From: Balamuthia mandrillaris
Taxonomy: Eukaryota; Discosea; Longamoebia; Balamuthiidae
Reading direction: 5' to 3'
Assembly: GCA_031835245.1 (NCBI GenBank)
Contig: JAVKOQ010000008.1
Coordinates: forward strand, 372,001-436,000
Length of the DNA: 64,000 bases
Position numbers and translations under genes: made by a program
The notes under the pieces: model-generated
What the model was told of the DNA's origin: nothing
Seen by the model: only the letters and a program-made list of their open reading frames with translations
The model's database searches: none
Shown here: positions 49,088 through 60,021 of the stretch, in pieces
Layout: each line of letters starts with the position of its first letter
How positions within the stretch are numbered: the stretch's first letter is position 1

Positions 49088-50401
49088 TTAAAACTCCTCC
49101 ACGTCAAACGATAGAGTCTCCACAGCCTCTGTAGCGGAAGCCTTCCTGCAACGAATAAAGTGCTGCTCCAACGTGGCTGGCGTGACCTGCACATACTCGC
49201 ACCCCTTGATTGCATTCTCGTCTGGCTCTTTAGGCTGGCCAAATATCTTCAAACTCTTTTCCACAAAGCGCTGGGCCAGCTGCTTCTCCTCTGGATAAAA
49301 GTGGAGGAACATGTCGCGAACCTGCTCCACAGCGGCCCAACAGAAGGGGATCTTAACGTCCACTCGACCGCATCGAATAAGGGCGGGATCCAATCGTTCC
49401 ACGTGGTTGGTGGTCAGGATGAACAGCTGCCCGTCGATGTTGCTCACTCCATCCAATGCATTCAGCAGTCCACTGAAGGACAACGGGCATGAAGCATCGT
49501 CGTTCTTCTGTCGGGTCTCTCCGAACAAAGCATCCACATCTTCCAAAACAATCAACGCTCTATTAGGAGCAGAGCTCATCGCCTCCATCAAACCTTCATC
49601 GGTTAACTGGGGATGAGAAAGTTGGACCAAGCAAACGTTGCGTTTCCTGGTGGTGGCGATGGCCTGGATGAGAGAGCTCTTGCCTGTACCAGGACGACCA
49701 TACAGCAGGTAAGCCCGTTTGTAGGTGATGCCTTTAGCAGTGTACCAGTCCAATGTCTCTGCGGCGAAGAAGGAATCCAGGTCCTGTTGAACCCTCTGCT
49801 TTACCTTCGCCGGAAGAATGACAGTGTGGAAAGGACGACCCCGCCTGCTACCATTTTGTCTCCAGAACTTTTCGCTAGGACTGTAGCTGTAAACATTGAA
49901 GGTGTTCGCGTCAGAGCTTTCATCCCATTCCTGGACTTCCTTACATAGCTCATCGAGGATTTGACGGTGCTCCATCTTGCGTCCGCGAACAAAGACCACC
50001 ATGTTGTTCATCCGTCCAAGAAGATCCGATTCAAAGCCCCCAGGTTCGCCGATGGCTTGAAGAAGAACGCGCAGAGGAATCTGACGTTTTGTCCACCACA
50101 CCTTGTGGAGTCCCAAGCCCAAAGTGACGCGTGTGACTTTAGGACGGGAACTAGTGTATGCCCAACTGGGTTGCTGTGCTGCTTCTTCTCCTTCCGCTTG
50201 GCCTTCGGCGTGGAGACCGCATTCCTCGAAGAAGTAGGACATAAATGAACGAAACTGGCAATCGCCCCTCACTTCCATGAAACTGCATTCCTCCAAAGGC
50301 CAGTCCAGCGCAAAGTGGCCGGAGCAAATCGTGTCCGGGTCAAAGGGGCATCGATCGTAGGCGACTTTGGGGCTCTGTCTTGAAGAGGATGCTGCTTGCA
50401 T
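49088..50401 (-). CDS. BCS1-like AAA ATPase, single exon
   Basis: 437 aa. Walker A GRPGTGKSS (about 230-238), Walker B LIVLEDVDALF (about 279-289), sensor-1 FILTTNH and the arginine-finger region HVERLDPALIRCGRVDVKI form one AAA domain of the BCS1 type; before it lies FWRQNGSRRGRPFHTVILP, the BCS1-specific segment. Mitochondrial BCS1 inserts the Rieske protein into complex III and has an N-terminal membrane segment; none is visible here, so this is more like the soluble BCS1-related ATPases that are expanded in amoebae and plants. The substrate is unknown. It is one of few intron-free long genes in the window. A TATA-like element lies 48-54 bases upstream. Confidence 0.88.
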   Translation of the reverse strand: MQAASSSRQSPKVAYDRCPFDPDTICSGHFALDWPLEECSFMEVRGDCQFRSFMSYFFEECGLHAEGQAEGEEAAQQPSWAYTSSRPKVTRVTLGLGLHKVWWTKRQIPLRVLLQAIGEPGGFESDLLGRMNNMVVFVRGRKMEHRQILDELCKEVQEWDESSDANTFNVYSYSPSEKFWRQNGSRRGRPFHTVILPAKVKQRVQQDLDSFFAAETLDWYTAKGITYKRAYLLYGRPGTGKSSLIQAIATTRKRNVCLVQLSHPQLTDEGLMEAMSSAPNRALIVLEDVDALFGETRQKNDDASCPLSFSGLLNALDGVSNIDGQLFILTTNHVERLDPALIRCGRVDVKIPFCWAAVEQVRDMFLHFYPEEKQLAQRFVEKSLKIFGQPKEPDENAIKGCEYVQVTPATLEQHFIRCRKASATEAVETLSFDVEEF

Positions 50402-50448
50402 TGTGTGGTTGTTGTTGTGCTTGGGGAATGATCATTCACCAGTCCGCA

Positions 50449-50455
50449 TTTATAT
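50449..50455 (-). promoter_or_regulatory. TATA-like box
   Basis: ATATAAA on the minus strand, 48 bases before the ATG at 50401 of the BCS1-like gene. Confidence 0.45.
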
Positions 50456-50594
50456 TTTGTAACATCCTTGTTGACTGCGAAGGTTCTTTTAAAGAAAACT
50501 CCCAATAACATTCTCACGTTCTTGCTTTATTCCCTGTCCTTTTCGTAGAGTTGCACTTTCGGTTAAACTTTGTTAAATTAATTTTCTTTGTAGT

Positions 50595-50845
50595 CACACG
50601 TGGAAATTATCTATAATGATGGGACCCAAGTGGTCTCCGTGCTTCCCGCCCATGGCCCTGAAGGACCACTCCTCGACATCTCAAGAGAAAAGTTCTCGTT
50701 CTCTTTGTCCAAAGTTAATCTCAAGGGTTGGAGTGTTATTAATGGCTCAAAAAGGAGCCGAGCGTGGCAGGAGGGAAAGAAGTCAAGCAAGCTTTGGCAG
50801 CTCGTAGAAACAAAGCGGTTCTTCTTTTTTGATCTTCTATGTTAG
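50595..50845 (+). other. Orphan coding-like stretch
   Basis: After an acceptor-like TTTTCTTTGTAG (ends 50593) a frame stays open for about 82 codons (VEIIYNDGTQVVSVLPAHG, LLDISREKFSFSLSK). A second frame starting at ATG 50616 is also open for 63 codons. No joining upstream exon was found, so neither is called as a gene. It lies between the divergent BCS1-like gene and the end of the GTPase fusion gene. Confidence 0.25.
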
Positions 50846-53706
50846 AAAAAGAAAAACTTTTTGGTCTTTTTCTTTCGAGGAGCGGCTGACAGGTCCAGTG
50901 TCGGACTGCTGGTACTGCCGTTGGGCTCGTCTTCTTCCAACTTTCTTGTCAGTATTTGCGTTACAAATGCCTGGACGGCTTCTCTGACGTTCGTGTTTTC
51001 CTTTGCGCTTGTCTCAAAAAACTCCATTGCACTATCCTCTGCCAATTCCTAAGAAAATTAAAGAAAATAAGCATTGCAAAATCATCAAGACATTGTGCTT
51101 ACTCTGGCTTGCTGCGGATGGACTCTATGTAGGTCCGGAGGCAAGTCCACTTTTGTGGCCAACATCATCTTAAACAGGTTATCTCGAGCGTACCGATCCA
51201 CTTCACAACTCCAATTACTGAAATTACGTCAAACGGAAGAAGAAGAAGAAGAAGAAGAACAAGGAGAAGAAGAAGAAGAAGAAGAAGAAGAAGAAGAAGA
51301 ACAAGAAGAAGAACAAGAACAACAAGAAGAAGAACAAGAAGCACAAGAACAAGAACAAGAATATCAATAAGAAGAAAGAAAAGAGACATGAGGTGAAGAA
51401 AGAACAATAACCAAAATTCAGAAAACATACGGTATGTTGTCGAAGCTCTCCGGTAGAGACACGTCATAACACAAAATGGCACCACAAGCGCCACGAAACA
51501 CCCCGGCATTGTTGTTATTCCACCATCTGCCCCGCATGTCTTGTTCCCACTAAAAAAAACAAACAAATAAACAAACAACACAACAACAAAAGACAACAAC
51601 GCACAACAGAAACAAGGGTAATAAGCATGAGAACAAGAACCAGAAGCGAAAGAGAGATAAAGATGTCTCTTCATATACGTACAATTTGCACTTTCACTTT
51701 TAAGTTATTTACATCAAGTATCACCGCTTTCTACAGATAACAAGTTTAAAAGCTTGAAGCAAACAACTTTCCGACTAGAGAAAAAAATGAAAAGAGGCGG
51801 CACCCATCAGGTACGTACAAAGTAATCGCTCCAAGGTATGTACGAGTCAGTATAGGTGTCTTCCTACAAACAGAAACGAGCAACGGAAGAGAGAGAGAGA
51901 GAGAGAGAGTTCATTAAGAAACAGAAATATATGAAGAGCATTAACGTTGTATACGTACTACTATCCTTTGAGTTATAGATGTCTTTCAACCAAACCGTTA
52001 GAAAACATGAATGCGAACAAACAAACAAAAAACGCACAACAACACATAAACAGGAAAAAGACTCGTGTACTTTGCCAACGCCAACATCACCCAAAATGAT
52101 TAGCTTCATCAAATAGTGAAATCCCTTGGTCGCAAAATCTGTTTTGATTGCATAGGCTCGTCGCAAAAGGTATCTTTCTGCCTTTTCCCGTTGGCGTTGC
52201 TCCTGTAGCTCTCGGAGGTGCTTGCAATGATCCAAGTATGCTTGCCTCCAATCGCTGTCGTTGTTGCTATCTTGTTCCTTCAACTTTGATGGAGTTACTA
52301 AAGCAAGAAATGGTTCCCAGAGTCTAGAGACAGAGAGAGAGAGAGAAGTGTTTGCCATTTAATAAATTAGGATGAGTAAAGATGGAATGAAAGAAGAAAG
52401 ACGAGGAGACGGACATGGGTTCGCTGCCAATGCGACGAAAGTGCTTGCAAACTTGGGTTGTGTGAAGGAGATCTTTGACGTCGGTGAGAAACTTGAAACA
52501 GTGCAGCAGTACTTCATCCGGCAATCGACGTATTGTCAAAAAACCTACAAAAGGGAGGAATTGGGATGAGAAAAATCCATCAGCGGAGATAGAGAGAGAG
52601 AGAGAGAAGAGTTTATACAAAATATGAGAGAAGAGAGAAAAGTGAAACGCAGTTGAGGAAGAGAAGAAACCAAACTGTCAATAAAGTCGGCGATTGGGAA
52701 GTGTCGGCATTCTCGAGCAATGTCAGAGGCGGAGCCGTTGTTGCCGACAGCGCTGACATCAGCTCCATTGGCGACCAGCAGGCGCACCACTTCCGCATGT
52801 CCGTTGCGAACTGCATAGTGCAGGCAAGTCTCTCCTGTTCTTTGTTGCTGTATTATGAGTTGACAGTAAAAGCGAGAAAGAGATAGCAAGAGAGAGAGAG
52901 AGAGAGAGAGAGCAAGAGAGAGAGCGAGAGAGAGAGAGAGAGAGAGAAGCAGCCCTAAAACAAACATAAAAACCACAACTGAAAAAGACTTACTTGTTGA
53001 AGAGAACCATGCTGGCACCCGCTTCCAACAAAAGAGAAGCGGAACGCCGATCTCCCTTCCAACAGGCCAGATGCAACGCCGTCTCCTGGTTCACATTCAG
53101 CGCGTTGACATCCGCTCCTCCCTCTCTCATGACGGTGAGGACTCGTCTCAGCAACGCCTTTTGCTCTTTGGGATAGCTGCGTTTCATGAGGTAATGCAAG
53201 GCGGAGTTGGCGTCCCCGAAGGTGGCCAGATGGGCTGCCGCTTGGCCTTCCTCCAACAGCATGAGGCAGGTGCGGAGGTGGCCCTGGCTGGCGGCAGCGT
53301 GCAAAGCCGTCCATCCTGCCACGTCTTGATGGTCCACAAGCTTGGGCACCTCGCTCTCCTCGTCTCTGTCATTCTTTTCCTTCTTGAGGTCGTCGCGAAG
53401 GGACAACAAGAAGCGCACCACCTTGCGTTGGTCTTCCGTGGCGGCCAGGTGAAGCAGGCCTCGTCCTTCCGTGGGATCGCTGTGCAGCAACAAGTGTTCT
53501 AGCGGCGAGAGAAGAAGGGGAGCCAGGGCAGACGAGGAAGGCGCGGCGTTCGCGTTGTCATGGTTGTGTAACTTGATGACCTTGCGGCTGGCTTTCTTGC
53601 GTTCCACCAACCGCTTCAACTCGTGCAAGCGTTCGTTGCGGCAAAGAGAAAGGACGTCTTCCACGGCGGAGGAGGAACGGGACTGCCCAAGCCCTCCTTT
53701 CTTCAT
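50842..53706 (-). CDS. Ankyrin repeat / F-box / Rab-like GTPase fusion protein, 10 exons
   Basis: Exons on the minus strand: 52994-53706, 52676-52839, 52415-52544, 52071-52323, 51959-51982, 51819-51863, 51683-51730, 51431-51549, 51103-51217, 50842-51048 (605 aa, every phase agrees). Residues about 75-290 hold ankyrin repeats (GRGLLHLAATEDQRKVVRFLL, AGWTALHAAASQGHLRTCLML, TGETCLHYAVRNGHAEVVRLL). Then an F-box, IRRLPDEVLLHCFKFL with VCKHFRRIGSEP spliced to ILWEPF, near 295-340. After a coiled linker comes a small GTPase: P-loop GDVGVGKT at 414-421, effector-loop DTYTDSY, DMRG in place of the usual DTAGQE, TKVD for nucleotide base, and ETSAK. The C-terminus is basic and ends in four Phe with no prenylation cysteine. 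Each F-box and GTPase half is completed only by introns that join the two, which argues against two separate genes. It may couple a GTP switch to substrate ubiquitination (inference). Confidence 0.85.
51236..51362. repeat. GAA/GAAC trinucleotide tract in GTPase-fusion intron 8
   Basis: AAG and AAC units on the plus strand, CTT and GTT on the sense strand, in the intron 51218-51430. Confidence 0.85.
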
Positions 53707-53871
53707 TGCTTGTTCGTTTTGCTTTGGTGCGAGTTACTTGGGAAACAAAGGGAGATTAATTTAAGGCGAAATTGTCCAATGCAATGATCTGGTTTTTCGT
53801 GCGCACCTGGTAGACTAATTTGTGCCACGTCAGATTCAGTGGCTTTGCAATGAGGGGGGGAGAAGGAGAGA

Positions 53872-53920
<49 letters not shown>

Positions 53921-54014
53921 TGTTGCTTGAACTTGCGGCCGGGTAATGAAAAACTAGAAAAGAAAGAGACAAAGCCGCAGAGAAGACTCAAGATATGAAA
54001 TAAAAATGGATTGT
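53707..54014. repeat. Intergenic region with GA microsatellite
   Basis: Between the GTPase-fusion gene start and the end of sulfotransferase copy 1. About 22 GA units lie at 53875-53918; no gene seen. Confidence 0.7.
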
Positions 54015-55331
54015 TCATTCAACCAAACTGAGGTGCTCTTGTTCGTTATCGGGTTCCATCCGAGGGTCTTGCTGCAAGATTCTTCTCTTCATGGCCGCAT
54101 AGCGCACCTCAAACACCTTCTTCCCAAACTCATACAGCTCCAGGTCCAACTCGCTCATCCTTCTGACTTGTCTTAATTGGAAATTGCTCAAATCGGAGAC
54201 ATGAATGTCTGTCGTCTTCTTGGACTTGTTGGTCTCCTTTCCCACCAAGGTACTGGGGAACCGCCGTCCGAGCTTGAACTCCATCATGCGAATGGAGTCC
54301 TCATATCGTTCCACCAGGCCCAACAGCTCTATTCCTCCTTTTTCCATGGAGGCTGTCAACCGGGCTTTGGCTTTTTGCAAGTCCTCTCGGGTGAGCTTTG
54401 GTTGAGCAAACTCCCCTCCCTTCTTGCCCCAGAAGCGAGCCAGTTGGCTGGTGGCTGGGTTGATGCAGGACCATGGTCCAAAATGTTGTTGTTTCTCCTT
54501 AGCAGAGATGAACTGGTCGAATGTTTTGCTATGGAGTCGAAGCAGCACAGGAAAATATAAACATAGTTAAAACACAGAACGCCAGGGAGAGAAGAAGATA
54601 AGAACTGAAGAGAGCCAAAGAAAAAAGATAGAAAGGGAGAGAGACCAACTTTTCAAACTTCACCGGATTCACCCTCTTGGCGTAATTGTATTGGGAGACG
54701 GTTCTGCTGACAGGGTCTCGCAAGAAGGTGATGTAGGCCCCTGGCTTTTCCACCTTCCAATCCTCTTCCTCCGCTATGCCGATTCCTGTCATTGTGTTTT
54801 TTGAACAATGGAGTTAAAAAAAAAGGAGTTAATGTTAAACAAGCCGAAGAGAAGAGGAAGAGAGAGATTGAATGTACCAAAGTGACCGTAAAGGCCGCAA
54901 AAGGAGTTTTGTTTTTCGGCACTCCAACCCAGAAAGTCAAAGCGCTGGTTGTTATGCACCACGCCCCCTCTCCCATCACAGAGGTGCCAAAGCAATTGTT
55001 TGAAAGAGGAGCCGGCTGTCTTGGGGATGTGGATGAAAAGCAGAAACGGGAGTTCTTCCGAAGACGTCCACGTGGAGCCGGCCCATTCTTCTGCAAGCTC
55101 TTCCACACTTGGTTCTTCTTCATCCCAAACGAATTGATTGCTTTTGAGATTCTTTTCGCTAGGTGGAGAACAACTGGTTGTTGTCGGCAAGGAAAAAGGT
55201 GGAGACGAGACAAGGGTATAGGAGTAAGAAGCAGGAGGAAAGTTCGTCGTATTGGCCCGTAAAAAAACGAGAAGGGGACCCGCACAACTGAGAATGAGAG
55301 CCACAAGGACAATCCTTGAAGGTCGCGCCAT
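54015..55331 (-). CDS. Golgi-type sulfotransferase, tandem copy 1, 3 exons
   Basis: Exons on the minus strand: 54878-55331, 54650-54785, 54015-54528 (367 aa, phases 1,2). A short basic N-terminus and a single hydrophobic segment (IVLVALILSCAGPLLVFL, about 7-24) make a type II membrane protein of the Golgi. The PAPS 5'-phosphosulfate loop is FIHIPKTAGSSF (about 99-110) and the 3'-phosphate site is ITFLRDPVSRTVSQYNY, as in heparan-sulfate 2-O and related uronyl sulfotransferases (Sulfotransfer_2). The C-terminal exon has WSCINPATSQLARFW and an IELLGLVERYEDSIRM segment. It probably sulfates a glycan; acceptor unknown. Exon 3 is nearly identical to that of copy 2. Confidence 0.85.
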
Positions 55332-55605
55332 ACTTCAAAAAATGTGACCCGTTTTGTTCGCTATTTTCAACAAAAAACAAACAGGGGGAATAATAACAAT
55401 GGCTGGAGTTGTTAACAACAAAAGGAAAAACAAGATAGTTATTGCTGGACTGTTGTTCGCCAACAGGAGACCAGAAAGCGCTCCCTCCTAGGAGGGAATT
55501 AACTAATTCATTATAAGCTCGTTGGTTCATTCATTTGTTGTAAAGCGTTTTGTTTCACCGCACGAGTAAGAAGAGAGGAGAGGAGGTGTGAGGAGCCGGA
55601 GAGAA

Positions 55606-55646
<41 letters not shown>

Positions 55647-55674
55647 CCAATAAAAGAGATGCAGGGAAAGTGGT

Positions 55675-57194
55675 TCACTTGTTTGCTTGCAGCAACTTGA
55701 CATCACTTTCTTCTTGCTGGGCATAGTCCTGCTGCAAAATTCTTCTCTTCATGGCCGCATAGCGCGCCTCAAACACCTTCTTCCCAAACTCATACAGCTC
55801 CAGGTCCAACTCGCTCATCCTTCTGATCTGCCGCAACTGAGCATCGCTCAGATCGGAGACATGAATGTCTGTCGGCCTCCTTGACTTGTTGGTCTCCTTT
55901 CCCACCAAGGTACTGGGGAACCGCCGTCCGAGCTTGAACTCCATCATGCGAATGGAGTCCTCATATCGTTCCACCAGGCCCAACAGCTCTATTCCTCCTT
56001 TTTCCACTGAGGCCGTCAATCGGGCTTTGGCTCTTTGCAAGTCCGCTCGGGTGAGCTTTGGTTGAGCAAACTCCCCTCCCTTCTTGCCCCAGAAGCGAGC
56101 CAGTTGGCTGGTGGCTGGGTTGATGCAAGACCATGGTCCAAAATGTTGTTGATTCTCCTTCTCGGAGATGAACTGGTCAAACGTTATGCTATGGATTTTA
56201 AAGTAACCAAAAGAAAAACGGTTAACGATAAGCGAAGAAGAGGATATGAGACGAAAAATAAGAATTGAGACGACGGTAGAGGGGATAGTAACAGACAAAG
56301 GAACGTGAAGAAGGAGAACGAAGCGTCGAATCTGAAAAGAACAAACAGAGAATGAGAAGGATGTACTTTTTAAACTTCAGTGGATTCTTCCTGCTCGCGT
56401 AATTGTATTGAGAGACGGTTCTGCTGACAGGGTCTCGCAAGAAGGTGATGTAGGCCCCTGGCTTTTCCACCTTCCATTCCTCTTCCTCCGCTATGCCGAT
56501 TCCTGTCATTGTATTTTTTAGAACAATGGAGTAAAGTTTCCAAGCCGAAGAGAAGAGAGATAGGGGGAGAAAGAGAGAGAGAGAGAGAGAGGGAGAGGGA
56601 GAGGGAGAGAGAGAGCAAGAGCGAGAGGGAGAGAGAGGAGGGTATAGAGAGACAGAGAGAAACTAGTCGAAAAATGAAAGAGAAAAAAAGAGAAATGAAG
56701 AAAGAAAGAGGGAGATTGAATGTACCAAAGTGACCGTAAAGGCCGCAAAAGGAGTTTTGTTTTTCGGCACTCCAACCCAGAAAGTCAAAGCGCTGGTTGT
56801 TATGCACCACCCCTCCTCTTTCGTCACAAAGGTACCCAAGCAATTGTTTGAAAGAAGAGCCGGCTGTCTTGGGGATGTGGATGAAAAGCAGAAACGGAAG
56901 TTCTTCCGAAGGCGTCCACGTGGAGCCGGCCCATTCTTTCGCCAATTCTTCCAAGCTTTTTTCTTCTTCCAGTTCGCTCCGAAAGAGTTGTTCGGTTTTG
57001 AGGTCTTTGTCGTTGGAAGGAGAAGGAGAAGCTGCCAGGGAGAAAGGAAGCTTCGGAGACGAACCACGGGTAAAGGAGAAAGCAGATGGAGGAGAAGGAG
57101 GGTAGCTTGTGGGATTGGCCCGCAAGAACACGAGCAGCGGTCCCAAACAACCGAGGAGGAGAGCCACAAGAACAACCCTTGAAGGTCGCGCCAT
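55675..57194 (-). CDS. Golgi-type sulfotransferase, tandem copy 2, 3 exons
   Basis: Exons on the minus strand: 56726-57194, 56367-56502, 55675-56188 (372 aa), with the same intron positions and phases as copy 1. The N-terminal segment VVLVALLLGCLGPLLVFL is a signal anchor; the stalk (about 28-95) is Ser/Pro-rich and differs freely from copy 1. PAPS loops FIHIPKTAGSSF and ITFLRDPVSRTVSQYNY are unchanged. Exon 3 matches copy 1 over almost its entire 514 bases, whereas the introns and upstream region do not, so either recent gene conversion or strong selection keeps it. Intron 1 carries GA repeats at about 56570-56620. Confidence 0.85.
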
Positions 57195-57650
57195 TCCCGC
57201 ACACGTGTGTGTTTGTTGATGTACCGTTCGCTATGCTGCTGTTACCCTCCCACAAGAAAATCAGCAGTGTCACCGTCGTTACCTGAAAGCAATTTAGAGG
57301 TTTGTTGTTCATCAACGAACGACTTATCAGAAAAATTAATTCATATATTTTGAATTAAATAGATTGAGCCCTACTGGCGATTGGTGGATCTTTTTGTCGA
57401 CGAGTTCGAAGAATGCCGATAAATAGTTCGAATAGTTGCGATAAATATTTCTTGTATGCCATTCATGTAACGCTCAGAGGAGATAGGAGAGTGGAGAAGC
57501 AGAGAGCAGAGAGCAGAGAAGAGTGGGTGAGGAGCAGAGGATAAGAGGAGAGGAGAGAGGAGGGAAGCGAGAGGAGAGAGAGAGAGAGAGAGAGAGTTAT
57601 AAATATTTGCTCTCTCGTCTTATTTGTTCTTTAGTCAAAGATTCATTCTT
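57195..57650. other. Intergenic region between sulfotransferase copies 2 and 3
   Basis: AT-rich, with GTCGAC at 57396-57401, a degenerate GCAGAGA tract at 57480-57560 and a GA repeat at about 57570-57597. No gene seen. Confidence 0.4.
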
Positions 57651-58439
57651 TCACTTGTAAACTTGCAGCTGCACTGCCTCTCCACTGATGGTTTCTTCTT
57701 GCCGGGCATAGTCCTGGTGCAAGATGTTTCTCTTCATGGCCGCATAGCGCGCCTCAAACACCTTCTTCCCAAACTCATACAGCTCTAGGTCCAACTCGCT
57801 CATCCTCATTATCCGTCTCAACTGAGCATCGCTCAGATCGGAGACATGAATGTCCGTCGGCCGCTGGGACTTGTTTGTCTGCATCCCAACCAAGTCCCTG
57901 GGGAAGCGCCGTCCGAGCTTGAACTCCAACATGCGAATGGAGTCCTCATATCGCTCCACCAGGCCCAACAGTTCTATTCCTCCCTCTTCCATGGAGGCCG
58001 TTAATCGGGCTTTGGCCCTCCGCAAGTCCTCTCGAGTTGGAAGCGGTTCGTTCAGCTCGTCTTCTTCAGCGTGCCAGAAGCGAGCCAGTTGGCCGGTGGC
58101 TGGGTTGATGCAGGACCATGGCCCAAATAACTGCTCCTTCTCTTTCGCAGTGATGAACTGGTCAAGAGTTAAGCTGTTGTTGGTTGTGCATTTAAACATT
58201 GGAGAAAAGAGAAGCGAAGAGGAAGCGAACGACGGGAAGGAGAGCCAACGTACTTGCGATATTTGGGATTTCTATTACTGCCGTAGTTGTACTGAGAGAC
58301 CATCCTGCTGACGGGGTCTCTCAGGAAGGTGATGTAGGCCGCTGGCTTGTCAACCTTCCACTCTTCCTGTTCCGCTATTCCTATTCCTTTTTTTATTTGT
58401 GAGCGACGGAAGAGCAGGAGAAGAACAAGAGAGCGAGAG

Positions 58440-58470
<31 letters not shown>

Positions 58471-58966
58471 TACCAAAGTGACCGTACAGTCCGCAAAACG
58501 AGTTTTGCTTCTCAGCGCTCCAACCCAAAAACTCAAATCTCTCAACATGGTGCACTATGCCGCCGCTTTCATCACAAAGGTAGCTAAGCAGCTGTTTGAA
58601 GGAGGAGCCGGCCGTCTTTGGGACGTGAACGAACAGCAAGAAGGGGAGTCCTTCCGTCCATGTGGAGTTGGCCCATTCTTCGGCCAGTTCTTCCAAGCTT
58701 TGTTGTTCTTCATCGTCGTCACCCCAAAAGAACTGTTTGTTATTGAGCGCTTTGTCGTTGAGAGGAGAAGAAGGAGAAGGAGAAGAAGAAGGAGGAGAGG
58801 CAGCGGGGACGGGAAAAGGCAGGTGCGGAGAAGAAACGGTGTAGCCCGGCGGATAGGAAGAAGAAGGGAGCGTGTAGTTATCGGGCGTGGCCCGCAAGAA
58901 GAATAGAAGAGGACCCAAACAACCGAGAAGGAGAGCCGCAAGAACAACCCTTGAAGGCCGTGTCAT
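57651..58966 (-). CDS. Golgi-type sulfotransferase, tandem copy 3, 3 exons
   Basis: Exons on the minus strand: 58474-58966, 58254-58386, 57651-58173 (382 aa, phases 1,2). Signal anchor VVLAALLLGCLGPLLFFL; a longer Pro/Ser-rich stalk than copies 1 and 2. PAPS loops FVHVPKTAGSSF and ITFLRDPVSRMVSQYNY are present. The C-terminal exon retains IELLGLVERYEDSIRM and the DIHVSDLSDAQLR block, but differs at HAEEDELNEPLPTRED where copies 1 and 2 have GKKGGEFAQPKLTRED. Exon 2 is one codon shorter than in copies 1 and 2. It is an older branch of the array. Confidence 0.85.
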
Positions 58967-59140
58967 CGTGCGAAGAAGAACGAAAACGATTCACGCTTTC
59001 GCACAGCAATAAAGCGTTACCGGCAATTATTTTTTAATGTATGAATCAGAAATTTCAACATAATTCCGAAATATTTCAAAGTTATTTTGAAATTTGGTAT
59101 TTATCGGCAAATTTCGGGAATAGTCGCGGCAAAATATTAG

Positions 59141-59981
59141 TTAGCCATTGTTTCTTCTGTTCATGGCAGCGAGGCGAGCCTCAAACAGCTGTTGGGCGTA
59201 TTCGTACAATTCTATATCCAGTCGGTTCATTTCCCTCATGCGCCGCAGTTGAGCATCGCTCAGCTGCGAGAGGTGGAGGTCGGTGGGTCTTTTCGACTGG
59301 TTGTTCTGCTGGTTGACCAGCTGCTTCGGCAGCTTTAACCCCAGCTTGAAGGACATCAGCCGAATGGAATCCTCGTACCGTTCCACCAGGCCTAGAACAT
59401 CCACTCCGTGAGCTAGCCTCCATTTCGCTCTTTGCAAGTCCTCTCGGGAGACCGGGCTCATAGCAAACTGTTCCTGTATCGAGGTCCAGAAGCGTGGAGT
59501 GCCAAGTTGGCTGGTAGCGGGGTCAATGCCAGACCACGGCCCAAAGCTCCATTGCCTTTCTTTTTTGTCAAGAAACTCGTCCAATGTCATACTATCAAAT
59601 TGAAGAACGGGGATCGAAATGAAGGGTTACAAAACATACAACAATGAGACAGAGAGGCACGAAGAGAAGAGAGAATAAACACAAAAAATACATCGCATAT
59701 GAAAAAGAGAATGGAGGGAGAACGCAAACTAAAAGGCTGACAAAACAAAAAGAGAGAAAAGAGAAGTTACTTTGCAGAATCCCCCATTCTTCGGCAAGAA
59801 AAATTATACTGGGACAACAACCGACGGACCGGGTCCCTCAAGAACGTGATGTACATAACTTGCTTATGCACCTTCCATTCGTTCATTTCGTCAATTCCAT
59901 ATCCTGTTTCAAAATAAGGGGAAATACAGAACTTAATATTCAAAACCACGTTCAAGACAGAGGAAGAGGAGACAGAGGCAT

Positions 59982-60021
<40 letters not shown>

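Noticed and set aside
57400-57445. GTTCGAA words resembling a tRNA T-loop
   Set aside because: No acceptor stem or A-box at the right distance; the surrounding sequence is AT-rich intergenic DNA.
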